Shown here: one piece after another, positions 1 to 11,995 of the stretch | Numbering within the stretch: the stretch's first letter is position 1 | How the letters are laid out: the number at the start of each line of letters is the position of its first letter | NCBI GenBank assembly: GCA_008921705.1 | Contig: VFFE01007563.1 | Coordinates: 1,150,768-1,214,767 of the forward strand | DNA from: Burhinus oedicnemus | Lineage: Eukaryota; Chordata; Aves; Charadriiformes; Burhinidae | DNA: 64,000 bases | Reading direction: 5' to 3' | Translations under genes and position numbers: made by a program | The notes under the pieces: model-generated | What the model was told of the DNA's origin: nothing | The model's database searches: none | Seen by the model: only the letters and a program-made list of their open reading frames with translations

Positions 1-2275
1 CTTCTTTTGATGCAGCCCAGGATACAGTTGGCTTTCTGGGCTGCAAACGTACATTGCCAGCTCATATTGAGCTTCTCATCCACCAACACCCCCAAGTCCC
101 TCTCCTCAGGGCTGCTGTCATTCCATTCTCCGCATAGCCTGTATTTGTGCATGGGATTGCTGCCACCCATGTGCAAGACCTTCCACTTGGCCTTATTGAA
201 CTTCAGGAAGGTCATATGGTCCCACCTCTCAAGCCTGCCCAGGTCCCTCTGGATGGCATCCCTTCCCTCCAGTGTGTCAACCAATCCACACAGCTTGGTG
301 TCATCAGCAAACTTGCTGTGGGTGCACTCAGTCCCACTGCCCATGTCACTGGCAAAGATGTTAAACAGAACCGGTCCCAGTACTGACCCCTGAGGAACAC
401 CCCTTGTCACTGCTCGCCACTTGGACATCGAACCATTGACTGCAACTCCTTGAGTGTGACCATCCAGCCAATTCCTTATCCACTGAGTGGTCCATCGGTC
501 AAATCCATGTCTCTCCAATTTAGAGACAAGGATGTCATGCAAGACAGTTTCAAATGTTTTGCACAAGTCCAGATAAATTATGTCAGTTGCTCTTCCCTTA
601 TCCACCAATGCTGTAACGCTGTCATAGAAGGCCACCAAATTTGTCAGGCATGATTTGCCCTTAGTGAAGCCATGTTGGCTGTCACAAACGACCTCCTTAT
701 TTTCCTTGTGCCTTAGCAGAGTTTCCAGGAGGATCTGCTCCATGATCTTGCACGCACAGAGGTGAGACTGACTGGTCTGTAGTTTCCTAGGTCTTCCTTT
801 TTCCCTTTTTTAAAAATGGGGTCCAGTCAGTGGTAACTTCACTGGACTGCCACAACTTCTCAAATATGACGGATAGTGGCTTGGCAAATTCATCCGCCAG
901 TTCCCTCAGAATCTGCAGATGAACCTAATCAGGTCCCATGGACTTGTACACCTTCAGGTTCCTTAGATGTTCTCCAACTTGGTATTCTATAGTGGGTGGT
1001 TCCTTATTCTCCCAGGCCCTGCTTTTGCCTTCTGTGACTAGGGTGATGTGGCTCTAGCACTTGCCGGTGAAGACTGAGGCAAAAAGTCAATGAGTACCTC
1101 AGCCTTGTCCATATCCTAGGTGACAAGGTCCCCCGGTTCCTTCTGTAGAAGGCCCATGTTTTCCCTAATCTTTCTTTTATCATTGATGTACCTGTAGAAA
1201 CTTTTCTTGTTACCCTTGACAGCCCTGGCCAGATTTAATTCTGTCAGGTCTTTAGCTTTCCTATCCTGATTGGACAATTTCTCCATATTCCGCCCAGGGT
1301 ACCTGTCCTGCTTCCACCCTCCGTAGGCTTCCCTTTGTGTTTGAGTTTGTCCAGGAGCTGCTTGTTCATCCATGCAGGCCTCCTGATGTTTTTGCCTGAC
1401 TTCCACTTTGTTGGGATGCATCGCTCCTGAGCTTGGAGGAGGTGATCCTTGAATATTAATGAGCTTTATTGGGCTGCTCTTCCCTCTCGTAGGCTTTATC
1501 CCATGGTACTCTATGAAGCAGATACCTCAAGAGGCCAAAATCTGCTCTCCTGAAGACCAGGGTAGTGAGCTAACTGTGCTCCCTCCTCACTGCCCTAAGG
1601 ATCTTGAACTCCACCATCTTATGGTCACTGCAGTCAAGGTTGCCCTTGAGCTTCGCATTCCTCACCAGCCTCTCCTTCTTGGTGAGAATAAGGTCCAGCA
1701 TGACACCTCTCCTCATTGGCTTCTCTATCACTTGGAGAAAGAATTTATCATCAACACATTCCAGGAACCTCCTGGATTGCTTATGTCCTGCTGTGTTGTC
1801 TGCAACAGATATTGGGGTGGTTGACGTCCCCTATGAGGACCAGGGCTTGTGAATGTGAGGCTGCTTTTATCTGTCTATAGAGGGCCTTATCGACTTGGTA
1901 TCCCTAGTCAGGTGGCCTGTACCAGACCCCCACTATAACATCACCTGTCCCTGCCCTCCTTTTAATCCTAACCTATAAGCTCTCAGTTGGCTCCTCATCT
2001 GTCCCCAGGATGAGCTCCATGCACTCCAGCTGGTCCTTGACATAGAGGGCAACACCCCCTCCTGGTCTCCCCTGCCTGTTCTTCCTGAAAAGCCTGCATC
2101 TTTCCATTCCAACACTTCAGTCATAGGAGCCATCCCACCATTTTTCTGTGATGCCAGTAAGATCATAGCCCCATGGGTGTGCAGATACCGCTACCTTCTC
2201 CTGTTTGTTCCCCATGCTATGTGCATTTGCCTAGAGGTATTTAAGTTGGGCCCCCAATTTTGGCTACATCTTTCT
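1..2275 (-). mobile_element. CR1 LINE, degraded ORF2 (endonuclease and reverse transcriptase)
   Basis: Read on the minus strand, this is the middle of a CR1 non-LTR retrotransposon; its 3' part lies beyond the left window edge. The endonuclease domain comes first: ITEKWWDGSYD near 2120-2150, a YRPPD motif near 1915-1930, a GDVNHP motif near 1820-1835, and the catalytic SDH near 1617-1640. A linker with KGNKKSFYRYINDKRK follows at about 1170-1235. Then comes reverse transcriptase: motif A near 541-579 ([10 protein letters not shown], altered from the usual KAFDTV), the PQGSVLG turn of motif B near 370-395, and the catalytic FADD of motif C at 298-311. Stop codons and frameshifts interrupt every domain, so it is dead. 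The family protein nicks target DNA and primes reverse transcription of its own RNA. The 5' limit near 2275 is a truncation, as is usual for CR1. It is the longest copy here, and its first 800 bases closely match the copy at 59538-60340. Confidence 0.93.
1116..1421 (-). pseudogene. CR1 ORF2 linker between endonuclease and reverse transcriptase
   Basis: A 101-codon stretch open on the minus strand inside the long CR1 copy. It encodes the lysine- and arginine-rich linker typical of CR1 ORF2: ACMDEQAAPGQTQTQREAYGGWK near the start, then LNLARAVKGNKK and FYRYINDKRKIRENMG, ending in LLQKEPGDLVT just before the reverse-transcriptase domain. It is the best preserved piece of this copy. The flanking endonuclease and reverse-transcriptase segments lie in other frames or are broken by stops, so no complete protein can be made. 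It is a relic, not a host gene. Confidence 0.85.
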
Positions 2276-3839
2276 GTTTCTTAAATCATTGAACCTTTTA
2301 AAATAGATATTATTGTAACAGGTTCTTTAGTTGGACTTAGTAACATTTCGTCTCCTTTAGCACTACAAATAAAAATAAAATGGTAACATATAGGAAATGT
2401 ACTTTCCCTTCAGTAAAGAAGAATTTTGCAATTTATTGCATGTTCATGCAGAAATCATTCTTGGATTGCAAGGTATAATTAGAATGCACTTTCAAATCCA
2501 GTTGTCAGACACTGCTGAATTAACAGGTCCCACAGGAAAGTCCTTTGTGAATCCCAAAAATCTTACCAGATCTTCCTTTTTTCCCCCATTGTTTCCTGAA
2601 TAAACTTTCTGTATTTTTCTTTTTATCTTTTTTTTTTAATCTTTTTTTTTCCTTTCCCAAACACAAATCCCTTAAGTTAGACTCTTAAGTCCATGTCCAA
2701 ATGACTAAAGTGGCTTCATTGTTAGAAGTGCTGAATGATAAGCACAAGCATTAATACAAACCTGTTTAGAATATTTTATTCTTAATCTTAAGAATTTTCG
2801 TATTCTTTCTAAACAATCTATCTGTCTATGAAGGAAACATTCCTACTATCAAATTTTTACTTCAACCTGAGTGTTGGGTCTTCTTGAAAGTTCAGCCGCT
2901 TGAGATATTAAACAGAATAGTAGTTGCTGCTTCTCAAAATGGTATTGATCTTGGGCACTTCAGGGTTAAACCAGATAACAGAAAATTATTTTAATTTTTT
3001 GAAGTTTTTCTTCTCTCAGCCTGTTAATCCTAGCTAATCTAGCCAGATCAGTGACAGGATAGCACTAGCTCGAGACACACCTCAAATTATTTGCTTGTAA
3101 TTTTCCAAAGAACTAAGCGATTTAGGCAAGAAGAGTTCTTTTAAAAATTAAGATGTTGTTGAACTGATCGCATGGCCCAAAACAATAGCTGCATAGACTT
3201 ATCCTAAGCTACTAGGAAGCAGACCCATGCAATGAATCTGCTTTTGTGCATTTAGTTACTATTAAATGAAGTTATTATATAGGGGGATAACTGCAGATCC
3301 CATACGCTCTATTTTGAGTACAACCTCAAGGGGAACCAGTTTAGGTTTAAGACTTACAAACCGAGCTAATACTGACATCAAGCACTGTCAACTCTATGTG
3401 CTGCTATAAAAGATCTGAAATCATCTTTAATGAATCTTTAATGTATCTAGAGATGGATTCTGACTTTGGAGGGTTAAAGCAATTTGTATAGTACTGTTTT
3501 CTGATTTTGTTATGCTCTTGAATCCCCTCCACATATCTTGATGTTTCAATCTGCCTGAGTTTGTGCAATGTTTAAATTGCCTTTGACCTTTGAGAAACTT
3601 ATCAAAGCAAATGAATTCCAAAGGGAACATCAAATCTGACTGTGAGGTTTGCTGTTTCTCTGGGAAACTCCAAACTCGAAGCCCTAAAGTTCATGTACCC
3701 TTGCAGAGCTTAACAGTTCTGGTGGCTTAGAGAATATGATGGCAAAAAGCCTGTGAAAGTAAGGGGGTTTGTGTGGTCCAAGAAGAATGAAGTTAAATTC
3801 AAATATTTCTAATTGTTCCCCAGAAGCAGATAGCCATAA
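2276..3839. other. Unique AT-rich DNA, no gene seen
   Basis: No recognisable exon, RNA gene or well-preserved transposon. A T-rich, polypyrimidine run lies at about 2612-2657. Open frames are short and unsupported by splice context or recognisable residues. Confidence 0.6.
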
Positions 3840-3925
3840 AGAAAGTTAGGTTGGAAGGGACCTCTGGAGGTCATTTTGTATAACCTTCCAATCAGATCAA
3901 GGCCAGCTGAGATCTAACTGTTCAA
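3840..3925 (-). mobile_element. CR1 LINE 3'-end fragment
   Basis: The plus strand reads AGGTTGGAAGGGACCTCTGG and continues GAGGTCATTTTGTATAACC, which is the reverse complement of the conserved CR1 3' untranslated end. Only the last 80 or so bases of the element remain, and the terminal octamer repeats have eroded. It carries no coding sequence. The left end is the element's 3' end. Confidence 0.75.
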
Positions 3926-5858
3926 AGACCTACTTAATCGACAATAAAATAACCAGAAAGAACCTCATGAACCCATAGGGCTTCATGGAGTGCATTTCTA
4001 TACTTCAGCTGTCCTAAAATCAAGTTGTGATTTTTTTGTGCGAGATTATGGGTCCTTCCTCTAGCACTCACACAGATTAATACTGCACCTGAAATAGACA
4101 AAAGATTACAAAAATTTATTCGCACAAATTGAAAGATACCAAAGAACGCTGGAAAGTGTTCAGACACAGTCCATTTATGACAAATACTTATACATGGGAT
4201 GTTTGTCTTTATTGTTAAGATTATGATGCTTTCTCCCACCTCACGGACTGTGTGGTATATTTCTGTTTGGATAGTAGACTTAAAATAAAACTATTTGTAC
4301 AATTCCTTGTCTTAATCACTGAAAAATTGCCCTCTATTAATATTTTATTTTTCAGAAAGTTTTGTTTTTTATGTATGTTTTAGAAAATATTTTTTTCTAA
4401 GTCTTGTGCAGTAATATTTCATGTAAAATAGACAATTCCTCTTTCTAGAAATTCAAACAAACAAAAAGCATTTAAGGCATTTCTGAAATCCTGATCCTTA
4501 GTACTGAATATTTGGATCGGAATGATAACTAGAACCTCTAAAAAATTGAAAATATTTTAAATACCAGCCTAAAATGATTTGTTTATTAGAATTTTTCTTA
4601 TTATTAAAATTAGTATTTTTTTTACAATATCTTTCTTATTTCAACACTGCTTTTATATACCAGCTTGATACAACAATATGTTAGCTGCAAAGGCTTTAAG
4701 TTTTTGTCAGAGTTTTTGGGAGTGTTTTTAATTTTATCTGTTTTTTTCTTCCTTTGTCTGGTCCAAACCCATAAATTTTGAGCCACATTTAACTTGAAGG
4801 TGTCTTTATTGCTATTAGATCTGAAGATTCTTAAAAGTAATTCTGATGAAGAGTCACCATACGTTTACAGGGGTCTGCTGTTGCATGGCACCTGGAAAAC
4901 AGAACTCAACATAATCTTGGATATCATGTTAAAATTAGAGTTCTCCTTTGCCTGCTGCTTTTTGCACAGATCTTAAGTTCGCAAAAACAAATTAGCAACT
5001 TCAGTAAAAGAGTTCAGAAGTAATAATAATGAAAAGGGACAGCAGAATAAGACAGTGGTTAATGAACTCTAAAAGAAACAGAACTGAAGCAGTTCTGCCT
5101 CCTGTATGCTGCTGAATATTGCCTAAAACCATAACTGTGGGAGAGAAAAGTTCCCTATGGGATCATTGTTCTCTCCTCAGAGGCAGAGCTCCCGTGAGTC
5201 AGAAATCCCACAAAAAAATTTTCTTTGAATAAGAGAAGGAGAGGTAGAAATAAGGAGAGACCTATGGTAATGACTAACTTTATATTGCATTTCCTTTTCC
5301 CACTGAGGACAGACAGGGTTGAAAGAGAAACTCAAGTTAGCAGTCTGCTTTGAAGAATGTAGGGAGTCTGAGGCTGAACTTGGATCTGAATTATTATCTG
5401 TGATGCTTTGCCTTCTCTGATATTTCAGCCACCTCATCCTAATGATACAGAGTCATTTGTTTTTCCCACTCCTCTGCCATCTTCACCAAGTTTCCTTTGG
5501 GATAATCAGAAAGCTAAAATCAAAGGGTTGCGTTTATACAGAGAGGATTCCTTAGTCCTCTTACTCGATGCTTACTTAACCTACATCAGCAATAACTACT
5601 GGGTGACAGCAATGAGACCACGAGGCCTACTGCAGAACAAAGTGATGTTTCATTTAACTCTGCTCATTATTTCTTTCTGTTATGTTTCCAGGAAGCACAG
5701 ACAGCTGTGCATGACTCCATACTGCAGTAAACACAACTACCTTGATACTTACAACCAATAACTTTACGCCCTTTTTTCTCTGGAATACCATGGGACTCCA
5801 TTCTGCAAAAACCCATGGAGGTTCCGGTATTGATGGCTGTTCAGCACCTCCTAAAATT

Positions 5859-5915
5859 TATTGCACTCTTAACAGAAAACACCTCTTCAAGAGAGGTGAA
5901 CATGCAGGTGCAATA
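5859..5915. repeat. Nested inverted repeat (57-nt hairpin potential)
   Basis: The outer arms TATTGCAC (5859-5866) and GTGCAATA (5908-5915) are exact reverse complements. Inside them, CACCTCT (5880-5886) and AGAGGTG (5892-5898) form a second perfect stem around a 5-nt loop. The two stems are separated by an asymmetric internal loop of 13 and 9 nt. It is too irregular for a typical microRNA precursor. I make no functional claim. Confidence 0.6.
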
Positions 5916-7873
5916 TAAGAAGGTGCAAAGGGATTTAACTTTTCCTTAATTGAAGTCCTACCAGGTGACCACTGACACTCAATGCAATAATTCCCTGGTG
6001 GGAAGAAACTAAACATATAATTGAGAGTGATAATTACTAAATATTGATGTCAAAGACGGCACTTCTGTCTGTGTGAGAGGAGTCAGTCTAAATTTGTATT
6101 TCGCTCAGAATACAACTGTTTTTAGCTTGCATCTTTCTGAACAGCAGTACACATGTTGATCCACTGAGAATTACTACAGAGGGTGTATGTTGTGGTTACA
6201 CTTCATATTCTTTTGTGTCCATGGAGTTCCCATTTAATATGATACTCAAAAAAAGTTGCATATATAAATACAGACATCGACCCACAGTGCTGTCACCTGT
6301 CTATACCACTTCTGAAACACCCACTGAAAGAATATTAATGGTAATACATCGGTGGGGTCAAACCTGTTACACTTCAGGATAAATATAATGCTTGTGCTAT
6401 CAGAGCATATATTAATATAAATCAGTACTTTACATGTTTACTAAGAGGTGTAAGTATATTTGACCAATGTCTGGCATTACTTACACTAGAGTTCATAGGT
6501 TCTAATAATTATTATCACATACGCACAACAATACAGTCTAAGCTAGAGCTAGATAACAGTTGAGGGTCTGTTTACCCCAAAGACACAGTCAGGCACTTAC
6601 TTCCTGTTTTCTAGCTTGTGTGGCTACATCAGTGTCAGAAATGCCTTTATATGACCTTTTTTTTTATTTTTTTAAATGTTAAAATCTTTAGGGCAATGAA
6701 AATAATTTGCTGTGGCAAAATGTTGATTTAGGATTAAATGTCTGGTCAATCACCTAGAGACAAAGTGGCCTTTATGCAAACACCCAAGAGCATGTAGCTT
6801 ATGACCTCTGGAAAATCCAAATGCTTCCCTAATAATGAAACCAATTACTAGCTTTGTGGGTCTGAGATATTATCTTCTCTTAGTACTCTCTTAGTTTGCT
6901 GGCATTCCCCCTAATATGTGATCAAATCTATATACTTCCACACCTGCCTTTTTAACCTTGTAACTAACTAAACCATTACAGACACAAGGTGAAAGCAAAG
7001 CAAGAAGCCCAAAGCTGCTGCGAGGTCAGGAATCAAGTAAGCAGAAGCAGCTTGTTAACAACATTCTCAAAGGGAAGCAAGTCACTAAGAAATTATTTGT
7101 GCACCAGTGAATTAGAGACACATGGTCCATATACATCTGTTTGTCAAAGACCCTAGAAACTGCCTCAGTAATGTTGATGCAGACTGTAAAAGAACAGACA
7201 GTTTAATAAAGGTTAGGAACAGCTTTTGCATATTCATTCCTTTGATGCAGCTTTTCTCTCTGAAAATAATGAGTTGTTGCTGTGACCCCAAAGTGCCAGA
7301 AAGTGGTAAACTGGGTGAATAAATGCTAGTGTCATACCTTCAGTCACAAATCAAAACCATATTTTGTTTTCTTTAATCATGGGATCATGGTTGGATCCAC
7401 ATGTACAGCAGGAGTAGTCATAGTCCAGTCCATTCTAGGAATAGATCTAGGAAGAGATCAAGCTACAATACACAAAGCTTTTCCAGCGGTTTCTAAGTTG
7501 TAGGGGCTGTTTTCAGACAGAGAGGCTCTGGTTTTTATAGTTCCAGAGGCCTTATGAGCACAAACCTGATGCTATGGGCTTATATAAATGCTGAATTTCT
7601 GGCAGGAATAGTGTATATATATTCTCTGTTTTAAACAAATAGCAACTTTTACACTGACTGGAACTAAGGGAACACAGAATTCAGGTAATTTTTTTCTCCA
7701 TCTTCTGTGGGCCTGCTTCCTGATATGGTTCTGCCTGGTTTTGTCTCATGCACAGTCATGCTTTCGACATGTATTTAGTATCTGAAACATGGCTGAGGGA
7801 TTAGCTGCACTGTTAGCAATCTACTGCAGCTGTGGTATTTTAAGTCACTGAAGGGCTGTTCAAACAAATGAAG

Positions 7874-7903
7874 ATATGTGTGTGTATACACACATACACA
7901 TAT
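7874..7903. repeat. TG/CA dinucleotide repeat with a perfect 16-bp palindrome
   Basis: A short alternating TG then CA tract. Bases 7879-7894 (TGTGTGTATACACACA) are a perfect palindrome centred on TATA. Such tracts usually arise by slippage and can extrude a cruciform; the length here is modest. Confidence 0.7.
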
Positions 7904-9498
7904 GCAATGGGAAATGTTCTTTTCGGTGGGTGAGAAAACAGAGAGTCAAGCATACTGTCCCTGTCCACGCCATCTTTTACTAATTGGCTCATTAATACAA
8001 AATGATCACCATAATAATTTAAAAAAATGTTCCCAGTCTGTGTTTCTTTTGTCTTTCTAGGTTGTCTCCTTTTCTTGATTCAAAGGTAACTGTTCCCACC
8101 AACTCATCTCTGATTTTTTAGGATATGACTTAAAAATATTTATACTGCTTTTCCTTATAAAGATATACTACCAAGCTTACATTAATTAGCTGATTTTAGA
8201 CTTTCATCCCCTAAACAGGGATTGAATTGGCAAAAACAGGACCTTTTCTAGCATCAGTGAGCACTTTGTTATTTTCCTTTAAACTTGCATGCTGTTTTTT
8301 TCTAAGAATTTCTTTCAAAAGAGCTTCTTAAGAAGTATTCAACTCTTTTTAGTAGGTAAAAGGCAAATTCCTTTTGAGCATGTATGTATGTGCATGAATG
8401 TAAGTGCAATCTGAGCATCTGTGTGCCAGATTCAACTCTTTAACAGATGAGAAGTTTCTAGATCTCTTGCTGTGCTAGCCACACTGACCCATGGGACCAG
8501 GAAACTTTTCCCATGGGACATGCATATGGAGCCTTTGTCAGCAGGTTTCCTTAACAGGTTTTACACTCTTAAAAAAAAAAAAAACAACCTGTTGCCTCTT
8601 CTTCAGCTGGGATGGAAAAAGATTTACCCGGAGCTGGGTGTTCAGGAGAGGGAAGCTCAAGTGGTGGATATAATCCAGTCCCAGATTATTTCCTTCAGAA
8701 CAGCTGATGACTTGAGACATAGGAATGTGGAAACATTTGGTTTTGTAGAGAATATTTCCATCTTGTCATTTTCAATTGAGCTTCCTTTTACCACTGATAC
8801 TACTGGAGGGTCATGTGATAGTGGTCTACTCTGCAGACTGGAATAAATAAGACTGTCAGACATTTGCCTGAAGGACGTTTCCTAGACATGTTGGGTCCAA
8901 CAGGTCCATCTGTTCATGCACTTCAAATAACTGTCCAAGTTGTTTGGAAGGATAGAGCCTAAAAATCTCGTGGTTCAAAAACAACATTAGTGATCCTGAT
9001 TGTCCCTAGGCAGCAAGGTAGGAAATGGCTGGTCAGCATTTCTGCCTTCAGAAGAAAGCTATATTTTTCTGTATGTAGACTCTGGCTTTGGTTCAGCTCA
9101 TTTCCACTGACAGAGATCCGAGAAACAAAGCAAGAATAAGTGAAACAGGCGATAAGAAACTTTCAAGTTATATACAAAACAAGAAATGGTTTTCCCATCC
9201 TGTAAAATATGCAGGTTTTGGAGGGAAAAAAGAAAGCCCAGACCAACAAAAATATGTTTGCATTTAACCCTAGCAGTAAGACAAGACTGTTGTAAGGATT
9301 TCTCAGTGTTTTCGGTTTTTTGGGGTTTTAGTTTTGTTTTGGTTTTTTTTCTAAATAGAGAAAAAGATATGCACCAGAATGCACAGGGTTTATTAGCGTT
9401 GCATAATTGTGCTCAGGGAGTTGCTCAGCTCAAGCTGGTATGTTTGCATGGAACTCCACTGCTCCATGTAGACTTACTGGTAGGGTCACTCCATGTTT

Positions 9499-9648
9499 AA
9501 TCATAGAATCATAAAATCATAGAATCATCTAGGTTGGAATAGACCTTTAAGATCATTGAGTCCAACCATCAACCTAACACTGCCAAAACCGCTACTAAAT
9601 CACGTCCCTAAGCACCACGTCTACCTGTCTTTTAAATACCTCCATAAA
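9499..9648 (-). mobile_element. CR1 LINE 3'-end fragment with octamer tail
   Basis: Three to four copies of the CR1 terminal octamer (on the plus strand TCATAGAA, ATAAAATC and variants) lie at about 9500-9525. They are followed by the conserved block TAGGTTGGAATAGACCTTTA. A family-typical stretch then runs through CAACCTAACACTGCCAAAACC to ACCTCCAT near 9648. The element is therefore on the minus strand with its 3' end at the left, truncated to about 150 bases of 3' untranslated sequence. No coding part is left. Confidence 0.88.
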
Positions 9649-11926
9649 AGTTAATAATTTGGTAAGAGAAGATGACTTACCCATGATGTGGACTAATCGG
9701 GTAGAGTAGATAACAGACCTGATGTTCCTACAGACTCCAAGGCAGCTCTTAAGCTGTTCTAGGGAGAAGGAGAGCTGGCCACTCTTTTTAATTAAAATTT
9801 CCACCGCTTACTTGATGAACTTATGACTGCAACTATCATATCATTACAAAATATGGTGCTAGTGCACCAAATCTTTCTGATGAAGTTACATTACAAAAAA
9901 TTTTTTAATTTCATGCAAGATAAATTACAATGCTGAAAGCGCAAGGTAATTCTCCAGTGGCACTGAATGCTTGCTCAAAGTAATGCACTGTGTGTGAATG
10001 TAGTATTGGTAAACTAAAATCGATGACAGATTTAGATGATTTTTCGAGAAGTGCAAAGAAGATTCCTCCCTTGTTCCTATTCCTCATTCATTTATTTCTT
10101 CTTTTGACTGTTTTTTCAGTTATAGAATATTCCATATTTTTAGCAATCCATTTGTCTTTGGGATTACTGTATTTTTTAAAGTACTTGCAACAATTTTTAA
10201 GAAATAGAAGCTTATATTTGCAGGCCTAATGACTTTTGCCACAGCCTACCTAGGTAGAAGTTGATGGGACTAAGGCAAAACTGAATGAAAGCTGAAAAAT
10301 TTCACCAAGTCTTACTGCAGTGAAGTCAGTTTGAATTACAGAAATAAAATTAAAGGTCAGAAATTAAACTTTGCCCTTCAGCTTTTTAGTTCCACAGTAT
10401 TGGCTCTTGTAAGCCAATTAGCAGCACTGAGGGATCCCAGAGGAGTGATGGAAACTCCGGTACTTTTGCACATTTAAAACCAGGCTGCACTATATACCAG
10501 AAAATGTGTTTGGAAGAAGCACAATTCATGGGCAGGAGATGAGTTGGTTAAGCTAATGGAGCTTTTGTCTTCCTCTCTCTCACTTTGATCTTTAAATTCT
10601 GTGAATTCAAGGTAAATGTCAACTGCATTGTGAAGAGTTTCATCCTCAAAAATGGCATTTGCCCTGACTACTAATCCATAGTGTGTTGTAATAGTGTAAC
10701 CACTAAGCAAGCGAATCCACTTTTCTCTTACAGTCCTTCTAGGACAAAGACAGAACCCACTCATTTAAAAGTAATGGGAGGCCTTTGACATATTTCTGGA
10801 TCCTTTATATGTGAGACTATAATCAGGAGTTTCACTGAGACAGTGCCAACATTTATTTCTTGCTAAAGGCAAAGGAGGCAAAAGTGGCTGGAAGATGGGA
10901 ATATTTCCTCTCCTAACTTCCATAAAATTTTCAGGGTGTCACCTGTTTGAAGGCCTTTCGACCCTGAAAAGTGTTAGAATACGGTACCCAGTCCTCTTAT
11001 TATTTTTTTTAAAAAAAGATCGAAGAGTCTTTTGAGGAAAAAATAATAATAAAAAAAAAAAGCTGGGATATTTTAGGGACTGACTTGACAGCATTGAGCA
11101 AACACAAATAGTTGTATCTTTTCAGCAACATCTGAGTTCAAAGTTTCATAGTGGTACAGAGGGCATTAAATTTAAGCACTACAAAGTTATTTACCTAAAT
11201 CTAAGCTCTTTAAACTCTCTTTATAGACCCCCTCAGCCAACTAAGCAATTAATACAAATATTTATTTTAACGTAGGATGAACTGTCAAATGGACGTGCAA
11301 AGTACTATAAAGGAAGACGAGGTATCTATTACATGAGTAAATTTAAGTCAGAGGAATCTTAACCATAATAATTTTTTTTTTTTTAAGAAGTAACACTGAT
11401 TAGGTAAACCTTAACAACAAGCACAATATTTAACCAGCATTTAGCATTGAATGAAGACCCCGGAAAAAATTTCTGAGATCAGTGAATTCTAGAATGACAG
11501 TAGGTTAAGAACAGATAGAGAAAAAAAAAACCAAAACAACCTTTTAGTCAGATCTGGAGTATTTTTATTTGTGTTTTCTTTACTGTGGTAGAATGAACAC
11601 TAGCAGATGAATGCCCATACCTGTAAAACTATGGAAAAAAGATAAATAGCAACTTAACTATTCCAAGGTTCGTTATATGATGCACAGAAGACAATAAAAC
11701 TGCAAGAGAAGAATACAAACACTGCTCTGACTCAGTCATGCTAGACATGATATCGCTCCCTGGAGAACAAACCTCTTTTTGCACTTACCTGCAACTGCCT
11801 CTAGTGACAAGTAGGTAACCAAAAGTATTTCCTACTTTACTGCAGCTTTCCCATTTTCCAGTAAAAAAATAGATTAGCTATCTTTGCTAATGTATATTTG
11901 GAGATCTAAGAACTTTACCTTATTTA
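9649..11926. other. Unique AT-rich DNA, no gene seen
   Basis: No recognised exon or repeat. There are several short A or T homopolymers (near 11011-11060, 11371-11386 and 11521-11530). Open frames such as 96 codons at 10474-10764 (minus strand) show no known domain. Confidence 0.6.
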
Positions 11927-11995
11927 TCACAGAATATTCAGATTGTAATAGACCTCCTGATAGCTTTTAGTCCAACCTCCTCTTTTTCAAGTGCC
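11927..11995 (-). mobile_element. Probable old CR1 3'-end fragment
   Basis: The plus strand reads TCACAGAATATTCAGATTG, then TAATAGACCTCCTGATAG, then TAGTCCAACCTCCTC. This follows the order of the CR1 3' end (octamer, GGTTGGAAGGGACCT block, AGTCCAACC block) but with many substitutions. It is a highly diverged minus-strand copy of about 70 bases. A chance resemblance is possible but unlikely, given three blocks in the correct order and spacing. Confidence 0.6.

Larger units (their letters stand above)
3926..9498. other. Unique AT-rich DNA, no gene seen
   Basis: I find no credible exon or intact transposon. The longest open frames (for example 117 codons at 5408-5761 and 124 codons at 8472-8846) have no recognisable domain and run through A/T-rich low-complexity tracts. 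Local structures noted separately are a nested inverted repeat at 5859-5915 and a palindromic TG/CA repeat near 7874-7903. An A14 run lies at 8571-8584, and a CCCATGGGA sequence is repeated at 8488-8496 and 8510-8518. Confidence 0.6.

Noticed and set aside
8472..8846. 124-codon plus-strand frame
   Set aside because: It reads through an A14 homopolymer as polylysine and has no recognisable domain; three other frames are open over the same bases.
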